Source: Muribaculaceae bacterium (lineage in GTDB: Bacteria > Bacteroidota > Bacteroidia > Bacteroidales > Muribaculaceae). From it: 64,000 nucleotides of DNA. The translations under genes were made by a program, and so were the position numbers. The stretch spans positions 1 through 64,000 of the forward strand of contig JAGATN010000037.1 in the NCBI GenBank assembly GCA_017621225.1, written 5' to 3'. Positions 1 to 9,355 of the stretch are shown here, piece by piece (the stretch's first letter is position 1; each line of letters starts with the position of its first letter). Below the pieces are notes generated by a model. The model was not told the origin of the DNA and did not search any database. It was given only the letters and a program-made list of their open reading frames with translations.

Positions 1-65
1 CTTTTCAACAAGCACTGCTAAGTTAATATATAGAAAGACCATGTCAATAGGGAGTCCTGAAATAA

Positions 66-138
66 AGCCTACTTTTTTACAATTAGAGCCTTTGTGAAAA
101 TTCAACTTCACAGAGCCAGCCTACTTTTTTACAATTAG
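66..138. repeat. 21-bp direct repeats around an imperfect hairpin
   Basis: The block AGCCTACTTTTTTACAATTA(G) occurs at 66-86 and again at 118-138, identical in all 21 bases. The 31 bases between them form an imperfect inverted repeat (GCCTTTGTGAA at 88-98 against TTCACAGAGCC at 107-117, 9 of 11 paired). It resembles a footprint or end of a mobile element more than a CRISPR, because there are only two copies and no cas genes. Confidence 0.6.
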
Positions 139-185
139 TCTACTCCCGACGACTACGATGACCGGAAACAGGCATAAAATTCAAA

Positions 186-223
186 AAGCTCCTCGCCGTC
201 GCCGGCAGGGAGCTTCTGTTTTT
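186..223 (+). terminator. possible intrinsic terminator
   Basis: AAGCTCC (186-192) pairs with GGAGCTT (209-215) around a GC-rich 16-nt loop. A run of five T follows at 219-223. The stem is short, so this is only a candidate; it would serve a plus-strand transcript entering from outside the window. Confidence 0.35.
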
Positions 224-519
224 CACGTTGGTTTCAATAATAAATAAAAGTGCCTGATCTGATATTTGATCTTAAATGAAATGACTACTTCTCTTGCTTA
301 TGAGGTAGAAAATTACCGGATATACATATATCCGTTATGAAATAGTTGCGTTATAAACAAAAATGTAAAATGATAGTAGTAATTTCACTTTATGATAGGT
401 TAGTCTTTGCAACCGTAAATGTATAATCATTTTCACTACACAACAAATTAATTAACCTATTTTAACCAAATCTCGATTAAAACGACGATTAATTAACTTT
501 CATTTGCTGTCAGGCACGA

Positions 520-2202
520 TTATTCCATAAGTTTTCTGTAACGACGGCGCGGCAACTCTTTTCCGCCGTTTTTGGCACGCTTGTACTCCTCGTAATCCGA
601 ATACGAACCCTCGTAGTATACAACTTCGCCATTGCCCTCAAACGACAATATGTGCGTGCATATTCTGTCGAGGAACCAACGGTCATGGCTTACCACCACC
701 GCACATCCGGCAAAAGCCTCAAGGCCTTCTTCGAGAGCGCGCAGCGTATTCACGTCGATATCGTTGGTAGGTTCGTCAAGCAGCAGCACGTTGCCCTCCT
801 CTTTCAGAGCCATAGCAAGATGCAAGCGATTGCGTTCGCCACCCGAAAGCACCCCAATCTTCTTTTCCTGATCGGCACCCGAAAAGTTAAACTTCGACAG
901 GTATGCGCGGGCATTCACGTCACGGCCGCCCATTCTGAACGACTCTACCCCTTGCGATATCACTTCATACACGCTCTTGTCGGGCGACAAGTCATGATGG
1001 GTCTGATCGACATACGATATCTTCACCGTTTCGCCAACGTCAAATGAGCCTTCGTCAGGTTTCTCCTGCCCCATTATGAGACGGAACAAAGTGGTCTTTC
1101 CGGCGCCGTTGGGGCCTATTACGCCCACGATGCCGTTTGGCGGCAGCATGAAATCGAGTCCTTTGAAAAGCTGCTTCGAGCCGAATGCCTTCGAAAGCCC
1201 CGTGGCCTCTATCACCTTGTTGCCAAGACGAGGGCCGTTGGGTATGAATATTTCCAAGCGTTCTTCGCGCTCTTTCTGATCTTCGTTTATCAGTCGGTCG
1301 TAATTCGACAGACGGGCCTTGCCCTTTGCCTGACGGGCCTTCGGCGCCATACGCACCCACTCGAGCTCGCGCTCAAGGGTTTTGCGACGCTTGCTGGCCT
1401 GCTTCTCTTCCTGAGCCATGCGCTTGGTCTTCTGGTCGAGCCACGACGAATAGTTACCCTTCCAGGGTATCCCCTCGCCACGGTCGAGTTCGAGTATCCA
1501 GCCGGCCACATGGTCAAGAAAATATCGGTCATGGGTTATGGCTATCACCGTACCCGGATATTGCTGAAGATGCTGTTCGAGCCAATCTATCGACTCGGCG
1601 TCGAGGTGGTTGGTAGGTTCGTCGAGCAACAACACGTCGGGCTGTTGCAGCAGCAACCGGCACAAAGCCACGCGGCGGCGTTCGCCACCCGAAAGCGTAT
1701 TCACGGGCTGATCGTCGGGAGGACACTGCAAGGCATCCATCGCGCGCTCGAGCTTGCTGTCGATGTTCCACGCGTCGGCGGCATCGAGGGCATCCTGCAG
1801 TTCGGCCTGACGCGCTATCAGCGCATCCATGCGATCAGGATCGTCGAGCACATCCGGGTCGCCAAAAGCCTCGTTCACCTTGTCGAATTCGGCCAGCAGA
1901 TCCATTATCGGCTTCACCCCCTCGCGCACTATCTCTATCACCGTCTTGTCGGGGTCGAGCTTAGGCTCCTGTTCGAGGTATCCCACCGAATATCCCGGCG
2001 AGAACACCACTTGGCCCTGATAGCTTTTGTCGATTCCGGCTATGATTTTCAGCAACGACGACTTACCCGAACCGTTCAGACCTATTATGCCTATTTTTGC
2101 GCCGTAGAAAAACGACAGGTATATGTTTTTCAACACTTGTTTCTGTGGTGGATATATCTTCGACACTCCCACCATGGAAAATATCACTTTCTTATCGTCC
2201 AT
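520..2202 (-). CDS. ettA: energy-dependent translational throttle protein EttA (ABC-F)
   Basis: A 560-residue cytosolic ABC-F ATPase with two ATP-binding cassettes and no membrane segment. In the family it binds the ribosomal E site and gates the first elongation steps according to ATP level. Visible: Walker A GLNGSGKS at residues 41-48, LSGGERRR signature, DEPTNHLD Walker B, an Arg/Lys-rich linker arm, a second Walker A GPNGAGKT and a second LSGGE/DEPTNDID. The RGEGIPWKGNYSSWL stretch before the linker is typical of EttA. I chose the ATG at 2202 (MDDKK) because it gives the normal family length (about 555); the frame is open further upstream. It overlaps the def stop codon by 11 bp and is the last gene of ruvX-def-ettA. 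Confidence 0.93.
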   Translation of the reverse strand: MDDKKVIFSMVGVSKIYPPQKQVLKNIYLSFFYGAKIGIIGLNGSGKSSLLKIIAGIDKSYQGQVVFSPGYSVGYLEQEPKLDPDKTVIEIVREGVKPIMDLLAEFDKVNEAFGDPDVLDDPDRMDALIARQAELQDALDAADAWNIDSKLERAMDALQCPPDDQPVNTLSGGERRRVALCRLLLQQPDVLLLDEPTNHLDAESIDWLEQHLQQYPGTVIAITHDRYFLDHVAGWILELDRGEGIPWKGNYSSWLDQKTKRMAQEEKQASKRRKTLERELEWVRMAPKARQAKGKARLSNYDRLINEDQKEREERLEIFIPNGPRLGNKVIEATGLSKAFGSKQLFKGLDFMLPPNGIVGVIGPNGAGKTTLFRLIMGQEKPDEGSFDVGETVKISYVDQTHHDLSPDKSVYEVISQGVESFRMGGRDVNARAYLSKFNFSGADQEKKIGVLSGGERNRLHLAMALKEEGNVLLLDEPTNDIDVNTLRALEEGLEAFAGCAVVVSHDRWFLDRICTHILSFEGNGEVVYYEGSYSDYEEYKRAKNGGKELPRRRYRKLME

Positions 2203-2773
2203 TACTGTTTTTATGTTTTTTAGGTGCGTACTTGACCGGATAATCACAGGCTATTCTTCCCGTCACTATGGCATTAAGCTTATTGCGTATCAGCTGGCGG
2301 CGTATCGGCGACACATGGTCGATGTACAAGTGGCCGTCGAGATGATCGCACTCATGCATCACTATGCGCGCGAGGAAACCTGAAATTTCTTCTTCGTGCG
2401 GCACGAAATCCTCATCGACCCATTTGAGATTTATGTGCTCCACCCTGCTCACGTTTTCCGACAGGCCCGGCAAGCTCAGACAACCTTCGGCGCGAGTCAC
2501 CTTCTCGCCGTCGAGCACCGTCACTTCCGGATTGATCAGCGTAAGCTTACGGCCGGTGCATTCGGGAAACGTCTTACTCACCGGCTCGGCATCGATCACC
2601 ACTATGCGGTCGTTCCGACCCACCTGTGGAGCGGCGAGGCCTATTCCTTCCGAAAAATACATGGTTTCATACATGTCGGCTACGAGCTTTTTCAAATCCA
2701 CGTAGTCGGGAGTCACATCTTTCGACTCATTGCGGAGCACGGGGTGCCCGTAAAGATATACCGGGAGTTTCAT
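2192..2773 (-). CDS. def: peptide deformylase
   Basis: A 193-residue metalloenzyme that removes the formyl group from the N-terminal methionine of nascent proteins. All three family motifs are present: GIGLAAPQ (near residue 43), EGCLS with the metal-binding Cys, and HECDH with the two metal-binding His and the catalytic Glu. The C-terminal tail is basic (KKHKNSNGR). The start ATG overlaps the ruvX stop codon as ATGA, so translation is probably coupled; the 3' end overlaps ettA by 11 bp. Confidence 0.96.
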   Translation of the reverse strand: MKLPVYLYGHPVLRNESKDVTPDYVDLKKLVADMYETMYFSEGIGLAAPQVGRNDRIVVIDAEPVSKTFPECTGRKLTLINPEVTVLDGEKVTRAEGCLSLPGLSENVSRVEHINLKWVDEDFVPHEEEISGFLARIVMHECDHLDGHLYIDHVSPIRRQLIRNKLNAIVTGRIACDYPVKYAPKKHKNSNGR

Positions 2774-3198
2774 TGATTTGAATTATATGTTCTGCTTTCC
2801 AAGTAACTGTTCAATATTATGGTGGCGGCCATCACGTCGACGGCGGCCTTATCGCGACGCTGCATCTTCTTCATGCCCGAGTCAATCATACTTCGGTGAG
2901 CCATGGTCGACGTAAACCGCTCGTCCCAAAAAATCACCTCCATACCGGGAAGCTCCTTGCGAAGCTTTCCGATGGCAGGCTTTATGTAAGCCATCGACTC
3001 GCTGTATTCACCTTTAAGATTTCGGGGCAGCCCCACTATTATGGCATCGACCTTTTCGCGCGCCACATACTCCTTCACATAAGCCATCAGCGATGACGTG
3101 GGCACGGTAGCCAGCCCCGTAGCCACTATGCGGAGTACGTCGGTAACAGCCACGCCGCAGCGTTTGCGACCGTAATCTATGGCCAAAAGTCGTCCCAT
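2770..3198 (-). CDS. ruvX: YqgF/RuvX family putative pre-16S rRNA nuclease
   Basis: A 142-residue RNase H-fold protein. The family is annotated as Holliday junction resolvase-like and implicated in 5' maturation of 16S rRNA. Visible acidic residues are the Asp of LAIDYGRKRCGVAV, the Asp/Glu of FWDERFTS and the Asp of RRDKAAVDVMAA, which fit an RNase H catalytic site. The start at 3198 (MGRLLAIDYG) fits the family; an in-frame ATG at 3213 lies inside the -10-like element and is unlikely to be transcribed. First gene of the operon with def and ettA. Confidence 0.92.
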   Translation of the reverse strand: MGRLLAIDYGRKRCGVAVTDVLRIVATGLATVPTSSLMAYVKEYVAREKVDAIIVGLPRNLKGEYSESMAYIKPAIGKLRKELPGMEVIFWDERFTSTMAHRSMIDSGMKKMQRRDKAAVDVMAATIILNSYLESRTYNSNQ

Positions 3199-3202
3199 GG
3201 TG

Positions 3203-3210
3203 CAAAGATA
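3203..3210 (-). promoter_or_regulatory. -7 element upstream of ruvX
   Basis: Reading the minus strand, TATCTTTG matches the Bacteroidetes -7 consensus TAnnTTTG. It ends only four bases before the ruvX ATG, so the transcript would be leaderless or nearly so. I see no good -33 TTTG at the expected spacing. Confidence 0.6.
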
Positions 3211-3420
3211 CACAAATTCCCGCTAACATTCACAATCGCCACAGTTTTAAAATCCGCTTATCGAAGCCCGAAAAGTTAAAATTGTTAACGACAATAGTTA
3301 AATAGGTTAATGTTGCGATGCATTATTTCATTAATTTTGTTTTCTTTGCAAAGAATTATGCGTAAAAGTATTTCTTTCTGAGACTATCCAAAATTCAAGC
3401 GGATTCTATTTCATTATAAT

Positions 3421-3440
3421 GCAAGTGGTTAACCCCTTGC
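3421..3440. promoter_or_regulatory. 20-bp near-palindrome, possible operator for the sus operon
   Basis: GCAAGTGGTTAACCCCTTGC is palindromic except for one base pair (T5/C16), with the centre GGTTAACC. It lies 123 bp before the susC start. The symmetry and position suggest a dimeric regulator site (LacI-type sites have similar even-numbered symmetry), but no regulator gene is adjacent. Confidence 0.4.
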
Positions 3441-3562
3441 GCAGCGGCAAACATTCAATACCTGGAACTCTCTTGGAAGGCGGTACCGATCATCCTAATT
3501 CAACATTTTTTATTTGTAGAGATTAATCATTTATTTACTTAAAACTTTTAAAAGACTCTTGC

Positions 3563-6500
3563 ATGAAGAACATTTGTATTCAAATGAGTCGGAAAGCGTG
3601 GCTGGCCCTTACGTTGGTGCTATGCCTGTCATTTCCCGCTTTAGCGCAAAAGATTACAGTGAAGGGTACGGTCATCGACGAGCTCGGAGAGCCAATGATC
3701 GGCGCATCTGTAATAGTGAAAGGTACCGGTATTGGAACGTCGACCGACATTGACGGCAACTATCAGCTCGAAGGTGTGGCTTCCGACGCAATCATCGTAT
3801 TTTCCTACATCGGCTACACCCCGAAAGAGGAACCCGTCAACGGGCGTACTAAAATCGACGTAACCATGGACCCCAGCTCCACGATGCTTCAAGACGTCGT
3901 GGTGATAGGTTATGGTTCAGTGAAAAAATCAGATGCAACCGGATCGGTGGCTACAATAAAGCCCGATGAGATTGAAGCCGGCATAGCCACTTCGGCTCAG
4001 GATCTGCTTGTCGGCGCGAGCCCGGGCGTGGTTGTGACTCCCGGCGGCGGTTCGCCCGAAGGCGGAGCCACGATACGTATTCGAGGCGGTGCTTCGCTTA
4101 ATGCATCAAACGACCCCCTCATCGTGCTCGACGGTGTACCCTTGTCGAACGACGGCGTTGACGGCATGGCCAACCCGTTTGCCATGATAGCCCCCGACAA
4201 CATCGAATCAATGACAATTCTTAAAGACGCCTCGGCAACGGCCATTTACGGTAGCCGCGCATCTAACGGCGTCATCATAATAACCACTAAGAAAGGACGC
4301 TCGGGTGCCCCGCAGGTTAACTTCTCGGCCAACATGACCGTGCAGCATGACCGCAAACGCTGGGATGTGCTCAGTGCCGACGAATTCCGCGACGTGATAG
4401 GCCAATATTGGGGCAAGGAATCGGCTGCTTATGCAGCTCTGGGCCAAAACAACACCGACTGGCAGAAACAAGTGCTCCGCACGTCAGTGTCGCAGGAATA
4501 CAATCTGTCGGTAGGCGGTAGCGCCGGATTCCTTCCTTACAGAGCTTCCGTATCGTACACCGACAACAAGGGTATTATCAAAAACACCGAAATGCAACGT
4601 CTCACCGCAGGCTTCAACCTCACGCCGCGATTCTTCGACGGACTGTTGCAGGTCAACGCAAACGTAAAGGGATACTACATCAAAAACCGTTTCTCGAACG
4701 ACGGAGCAGTAGGCATTGCAATGGGTAGTGACCCGACGCGCGCCGTATTCTCCAACATAGCTTCGGGCAACAGCGAATTCCCCTACTTCTACAACGGCTA
4801 CAACATCGACATGAACGGACGCGACATAAACATACAGGCGCCCAACAACCCCGTGGCCGAAGTATCCGACCAGGACAATACGGCAAGCATATGGCGTAGC
4901 AACGGCAATTTACAGATCGACTACGCGCTCCACTTCCTGCCCGAATTGCGATTGAACCTCAATCTCGGTTACGACGTGACCAAATCGACCAACAACATCT
5001 ACTTGCAGCAAAACAGCCCCACGGCATGGCGCAGCAACTATCAGGATGGAGCAGGTGCTCACACATATCGCTACGAATTGCGTCGCAACACGTTGCTCGA
5101 CTTCTACGCAAACTATAAGAAAAACTTCGAAGCCATCGAATCCGACCTCGACGTGATGGTGGGTTATTCATGGCAGCGTTTCCACGCTCACGGCAACAAC
5201 GTGACCCGTATGTCATCGGCAGGCTTCTTCATGCCTTCGGCCACCGACAACGTACTTACCATCAACCCCGCCACCTCCGACCGCATTGGCAAGGAAACGG
5301 CTCCGTGGTATTACTGGGACAACGGCAACCTGCAGTTGCTCTCATTCTTCGGCCGACTCAACTATACTTATAAGGACACCTACCTGTTGACGTTCACTCT
5401 CCGCGACGACGGCACCTCACGTTTCGCCAAAAACAATCGCTGGGGCCTGTTCCCGTCAGTGGCACTCGGTTGGAAAATCAACAACATGCCCTTCATGGAA
5501 AGCATCCGCGAGGATATGAATGAATTCAAGCTTCGTCTGGGTTACGGTATAACCGGCCAGCAATCGGTAGGCGGATACTTCGACTACATGCCCATCTACA
5601 GCCAGTCGCAGCAGGGATCTTACTATCCCAATCTGTACACCGGCCAGTACGGCACTCTCATAAGCCCGCAGGGCCTCACCTACTATCCGCAAGGCTACAA
5701 CCCCAATCTGAAATGGGAGGAAACCACTACTTGGAACGTAGGCGTCGACATGGGATGGTTTGACAACCGCTTCACCCTGGCATTCGACTGGTACCTGCGC
5801 AACTCGAAGGATCTTCTTGCCAACGTAACAGTGGCCCCCGGTGCCGCTACCACAAACGAAATGGTGCAGAACGTAGGTACGCTGCGCAACGTCGGCATCG
5901 AAGCCACCATCGGAGCGCGCATATTCCAGAGCGAGGATTTCACCTGGACTTCGAGCTACAACATCGGCTGGAACAAGAACGAAATAACCAAGCTTAACGC
6001 CACGAACGACCCCAACTATTACGTTCCGCTGGGCGGAATGGGAGCCACCGGCAACACCTGCCAGGCTCACAAGGTGGGCTATCCGGCCTACACGTTCCTG
6101 CTTTACGAGCAGATTTATGACGAGTCGGGCAACCCGATCGAAGGCGCATACGTCGACCAAAACGGCGACGGCGTGATCAACTCGAGCGACCTCGTGTTCA
6201 AGCACAGCAAAGACCCGAAAGTAACCATGAGCTGGAACAACAGCTTCAACTACAAGAACTGGGATTTCTCATTCCAACTTCGTGCAAGCATCGGCAACTA
6301 CGTTTACAACAACATCCTTGCCGGACAGTCTTATCTCAACGGCACTTACACCAATTCGTTCCTCCACAATATGGTCAAGACCGACAATTACTTCAAGGGA
6401 CAGCAATTCTTCAGCGACTACTTCCTTGAAAACGCCGGCTTTGTTCGTTGCGACAACATTACGTTCGGTTACACGTTCCCCAATCTGCTCAACAACAAGT

Positions 6501-6646
6501 TGCGCCTCCGTCTGTACGGTGCCGTGCAAAACCCGTTCGTAATCACGAAATACAAAGGCATCGATCCCGAAATATTCGATGGCATCGACCGCTCTACCTA
6601 CCCTCGCCCCGTAAGCTACACCGTGGGCTTGATAGCGAATTTCTAA
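3563..6646 (+). CDS. susC: SusC/RagA-type TonB-dependent outer-membrane transporter
   Basis: A 1027-residue outer-membrane protein that, with SusD, imports oligosaccharides using TonB energy. A signal peptide is visible (hydrophobic LALTLVLCLSFPALAQ, residues 13-29). It is followed by a carboxypeptidase-regulatory-like domain (about 31-110, VKGTVIDELGEPMIGASV), the Plug domain (about 115-235, with DVVVIGYGSVKKSDATGSV and ILKDASATAIYGSRASNGVIIITTK split by strands) and a long beta-barrel ending in an aromatic residue (GLIANF). These are hallmarks of SusC. It heads a four-gene operon; susD starts 22 bp downstream. The exact substrate cannot be read from sequence, but the SusE/SusF partners suggest an alpha-glucan. 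Confidence 0.95.
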   Translation: MKNICIQMSRKAWLALTLVLCLSFPALAQKITVKGTVIDELGEPMIGASVIVKGTGIGTSTDIDGNYQLEGVASDAIIVFSYIGYTPKEEPVNGRTKIDVTMDPSSTMLQDVVVIGYGSVKKSDATGSVATIKPDEIEAGIATSAQDLLVGASPGVVVTPGGGSPEGGATIRIRGGASLNASNDPLIVLDGVPLSNDGVDGMANPFAMIAPDNIESMTILKDASATAIYGSRASNGVIIITTKKGRSGAPQVNFSANMTVQHDRKRWDVLSADEFRDVIGQYWGKESAAYAALGQNNTDWQKQVLRTSVSQEYNLSVGGSAGFLPYRASVSYTDNKGIIKNTEMQRLTAGFNLTPRFFDGLLQVNANVKGYYIKNRFSNDGAVGIAMGSDPTRAVFSNIASGNSEFPYFYNGYNIDMNGRDINIQAPNNPVAEVSDQDNTASIWRSNGNLQIDYALHFLPELRLNLNLGYDVTKSTNNIYLQQNSPTAWRSNYQDGAGAHTYRYELRRNTLLDFYANYKKNFEAIESDLDVMVGYSWQRFHAHGNNVTRMSSAGFFMPSATDNVLTINPATSDRIGKETAPWYYWDNGNLQLLSFFGRLNYTYKDTYLLTFTLRDDGTSRFAKNNRWGLFPSVALGWKINNMPFMESIREDMNEFKLRLGYGITGQQSVGGYFDYMPIYSQSQQGSYYPNLYTGQYGTLISPQGLTYYPQGYNPNLKWEETTTWNVGVDMGWFDNRFTLAFDWYLRNSKDLLANVTVAPGAATTNEMVQNVGTLRNVGIEATIGARIFQSEDFTWTSSYNIGWNKNEITKLNATNDPNYYVPLGGMGATGNTCQAHKVGYPAYTFLLYEQIYDESGNPIEGAYVDQNGDGVINSSDLVFKHSKDPKVTMSWNNSFNYKNWDFSFQLRASIGNYVYNNILAGQSYLNGTYTNSFLHNMVKTDNYFKGQQFFSDYFLENAGFVRCDNITFGYTFPNLLNNKLRLRLYGAVQNPFVITKYKGIDPEIFDGIDRSTYPRPVSYTVGLIANF

Positions 6647-6668
6647 TGATCAATAAATCAGACTTCAT

Positions 6669-8420
6669 ATGAAATCATCATACATCAACAAACTATTTTC
6701 AGGTGTTGCATTGGCGGCAATGGTAGGCTTCTCGGCCTGCACCGGCGACCTCGATCAGATGCCAAAAGACCCCAACACCCTTCAGGCAAACAAATTTGCC
6801 GAAAACCCTCGTGAATATCTGGCCGGAGTCATGGCTAAATGCTATTCGGGCATTGCCGTCTCGGGACAAGGCGGTGCCGGATCGTCCGACATCAGCGGTC
6901 TCGACAACGGTACTTCGCAATACACCCGAGCTTTGTTCATGCTCAACGAATTTCCTACCGACGAAGTGATGTGGATATGGCAGGATGCCGGCGTGGTCGA
7001 CCTCGTGGAAGGCAACTGGGGCTCCGACAACGTTAACATCTACGGAACCTATTCGCGCCTGTACACTCACATTGCCATATGCAACGACTTCCTTCGCCTC
7101 TCATCACCCTCTAGCCTTGGCGAAAACGGAATAAACGTCGACGAATCGCTTCAGAAAGACATCGACCAGTTCAGACTCGAAGCCCGCGCATTGCGTGCCA
7201 TGTCATATTATAACATCATCGACCTCTTTGGCCGTGCCGTAGTGGCTTGGGACGACATGCCTTACGGCGAAGTGCCCCAGCAGGCCGAAAGCCGCGCCGC
7301 TCTTTATGATAAAGTGGTGGCCGACCTCGAAGATGTGCTCGAACACTTTCCCGAAGGCACTCCGGTGTACGGTCGCGTAGGCAAGGATGGCGTTGAAGCG
7401 CTGCTCTGCCGATTCTACCTCAACGCAGGCGTATACACCGGCACACCGCAATGGGCCAAGTGCTACGAACACGCTCAGAACATCATTCGCCGCCATCAGG
7501 GCGGAGGCTTCCAGGGTTCGGGCCTTGCCACCGACTACCTGTCGCTGTTCTGCAGCAATAACGACATGTTCATGCCCGGCGGCAGCCTGCCTGCTCAGAA
7601 CGAAATACTCTGGGGCATTCCTTACCAGTATCAGATGACGGAGACCTATGGCGGTGCTTCGTTCCTGATTCTCGCCGCTACCACCGGCGCCACCGAAAAG
7701 TTCGGCGACGGATACGCTTATTGCAACAATACCTGGTATGGACTCAACACCGGCTGGACCTGTATGCACGCACGTCAGCAATTCTCTGAAAAATTCGGTT
7801 TCGTAAACGGCGTTTCGAGCGACAAGCGCACCGCCATATGGATTACCGAACGTGGCGGCAACGGATTTACCATAACCAACGACGACTTCTCGACGTTCAG
7901 CAACGGCTATCTGCCCATCAAGTTCACCAACGTGAAGTGCAACCCCGACGGCACGATGCCCGTTTACATCGAAAGCGATTCAATTCCATTGCCCAGAGCA
8001 GGCGTGAAACCTGTCGATGCCTCTGCTCCTTTTGCCGATACCGACCTTCCGCTCATTCGTCTGGCCGACGTTTACCTGATGGCTGCCGAATGTACGCTTA
8101 ACGGAGCCGGCGACAAGGCAACCGGCCTGCAATACGCCAACATAGTGCGCCAGCGCGCCGGACTGTCGCCCTGGAATTCGGCCGAGTTCAACGAATCGAT
8201 ACTTCTCGACGAGCGCGCACGCGAACTTTATTGGGAATGCGTACGCCGCACCGACCTCATACGCCACAACAAGTTCACAGGCAACGCATATAACTGGAAC
8301 TGGAAAAACGGCGTACCGTCCGGAACTCCCTATGCCGAATATCGCAACCTCTACCCGATACCCTCGAACGTTACGGCAGTTTACGGTTCGTCGTACAAGC
8401 AGAATCCGGGATACAATTAA
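6669..8420 (+). CDS. susD: RagB/SusD family nutrient-binding lipoprotein
   Basis: A 583-residue surface lipoprotein that caps SusC and captures the glycan. The signal peptide ends in a lipobox (FSAC, Cys24). The mature protein shows the SusD pattern: N-terminal TPR-like helices (ALRAMSYYNIIDLFGR near residue 180), a long variable middle, and the C-terminal RADVYLMAAEC...RERARELYWECVRRTDLIR-type helices, here LADVYLMAAEC and DERARELYWECVRRTDLIRH. The partner susC is immediately upstream and susE follows after 45 bp. Confidence 0.95.
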   Translation: MKSSYINKLFSGVALAAMVGFSACTGDLDQMPKDPNTLQANKFAENPREYLAGVMAKCYSGIAVSGQGGAGSSDISGLDNGTSQYTRALFMLNEFPTDEVMWIWQDAGVVDLVEGNWGSDNVNIYGTYSRLYTHIAICNDFLRLSSPSSLGENGINVDESLQKDIDQFRLEARALRAMSYYNIIDLFGRAVVAWDDMPYGEVPQQAESRAALYDKVVADLEDVLEHFPEGTPVYGRVGKDGVEALLCRFYLNAGVYTGTPQWAKCYEHAQNIIRRHQGGGFQGSGLATDYLSLFCSNNDMFMPGGSLPAQNEILWGIPYQYQMTETYGGASFLILAATTGATEKFGDGYAYCNNTWYGLNTGWTCMHARQQFSEKFGFVNGVSSDKRTAIWITERGGNGFTITNDDFSTFSNGYLPIKFTNVKCNPDGTMPVYIESDSIPLPRAGVKPVDASAPFADTDLPLIRLADVYLMAAECTLNGAGDKATGLQYANIVRQRAGLSPWNSAEFNESILLDERARELYWECVRRTDLIRHNKFTGNAYNWNWKNGVPSGTPYAEYRNLYPIPSNVTAVYGSSYKQNPGYN

Positions 8421-8465
8421 TTTCGTAATTACGTTTTTCGGTAAAACCAACTAAAAACAATCAGC

Positions 8466-9323
8466 ATGATGAAAAATATATCGTTAATAACGACCCTGAT
8501 GATAATTATGGGCATTGCGATGACCGGATGTAAGGACGACACCCAGCCACGGCTCAACACGCCAAGCGAATTCGTGCTCAACACCCCCGCGTTGGCCAAT
8601 CAACTCTACATCATCACCGAGTCAAGCCACATAGACTTCACAATGTCGCAGCCCAACTATGGCGTGGGATGCGTTCCCAACTATCAGATCTACGTATCTG
8701 ACACGCAGGATTTCGCTAACGCCGTAGAAGTAGACTACGTAACCACCGATGCCGCAATGTCGGTGCCGGGTGAAAAATTCAGTACCGCCATATGCACGTT
8801 GTTCGGATATGACGATCCCGAAAACTTCGACTCGAAGCCGCGCCCCGTTTATGTGCGCGCGAAAGCATGGATGGAAAATGCTCCGTACAGCGAAATACTG
8901 TCGAACGTGGTGTGCCTGGCACAGGTATCGCCCTACTTCGCCGTCAAGCTACCCGACGCAATATATCTCGTAGGCCAGCCGAACGGATGGAACACAAACA
9001 CCTCGATGCCGATTTACGAAACTGAAATAGGCAACCGCATTTACCAAGGCGTAATCGACGTAAATGCAAATGAGTTCCAGTTCCGTTTCTATGACGAATT
9101 CAACCCCGACGCACCGTGGGATTGGAATTCGATAGGCTCACAGGATGGCGACTCGCCAAAAACCATCGCATTTACCGACGGCATTTACGACGGCCCATGC
9201 TTCTACGACCCGAACACCAAGAACGCGGGCAAGGGCTCATGGGAAGTCCCTGATTTCCCCGGCGGAAAAGTCAAGATCACGGTCAATCTCGCCAAGAAGA
9301 CCGTAGTGTTTGAACTTATGTGA
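8466..9323 (+). CDS. susE: SusE-like outer-membrane starch-binding lipoprotein
   Basis: A 285-residue lipoprotein. The signal peptide ends at TGC (Cys22), followed by KDD, which matches the acidic surface-export signal described for Bacteroidetes lipoproteins. An N-terminal SusE-type Ig-like domain (TPSEFVLNTP, about residues 30-140) precedes one CBM-like sandwich (YLVGQPNGWN at about 175 and a WDWNS aromatic patch). In SusE such modules bind malto-oligosaccharides without hydrolysing them. A start at 8469 is equally possible. The gene ends at or overlaps the next gene. Confidence 0.85.
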   Translation: MMKNISLITTLMIIMGIAMTGCKDDTQPRLNTPSEFVLNTPALANQLYIITESSHIDFTMSQPNYGVGCVPNYQIYVSDTQDFANAVEVDYVTTDAAMSVPGEKFSTAICTLFGYDDPENFDSKPRPVYVRAKAWMENAPYSEILSNVVCLAQVSPYFAVKLPDAIYLVGQPNGWNTNTSMPIYETEIGNRIYQGVIDVNANEFQFRFYDEFNPDAPWDWNSIGSQDGDSPKTIAFTDGIYDGPCFYDPNTKNAGKGSWEVPDFPGGKVKITVNLAKKTVVFELM

Positions 9324-9355
9324 TTAAAATGAGTAAACTAAAGTCTATCAGAAAA

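Larger units (their letters stand above)
1..519. other. gene-free stretch at window edge
   Basis: No convincing reading frame is present. The stretch lies downstream of the ettA stop codon. It holds a pair of 21-bp direct repeats around an imperfect hairpin (66-138), a weak terminator-like hairpin (186-223) and AT-rich sequence from about 230 to 500 in which I see no clear promoter. It may be the edge of a decayed element or the 3' flank of a gene outside the window. Confidence 0.6.
3199..3562. other. divergent control region between ruvX and the susC operon
   Basis: A 364-bp AT-rich region without a gene. It holds the ruvX -7 element at its left end and a 20-bp near-palindrome at 3421-3440. 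No clean TAnnTTTG promoter for susC was found, which would be compatible with control by an activator or alternative sigma factor. Confidence 0.6.

Noticed and set aside
66-138. A minimal CRISPR array (two 21-bp repeats, one 31-bp spacer)
   Set aside because: Only two copies, the would-be spacer is palindromic, the repeat is AT-rich without the usual form, and no cas genes are near.
5456-6205. A minus-strand frame of 249 codons
   Set aside because: It is antisense to the susC barrel region and has no recognisable features.
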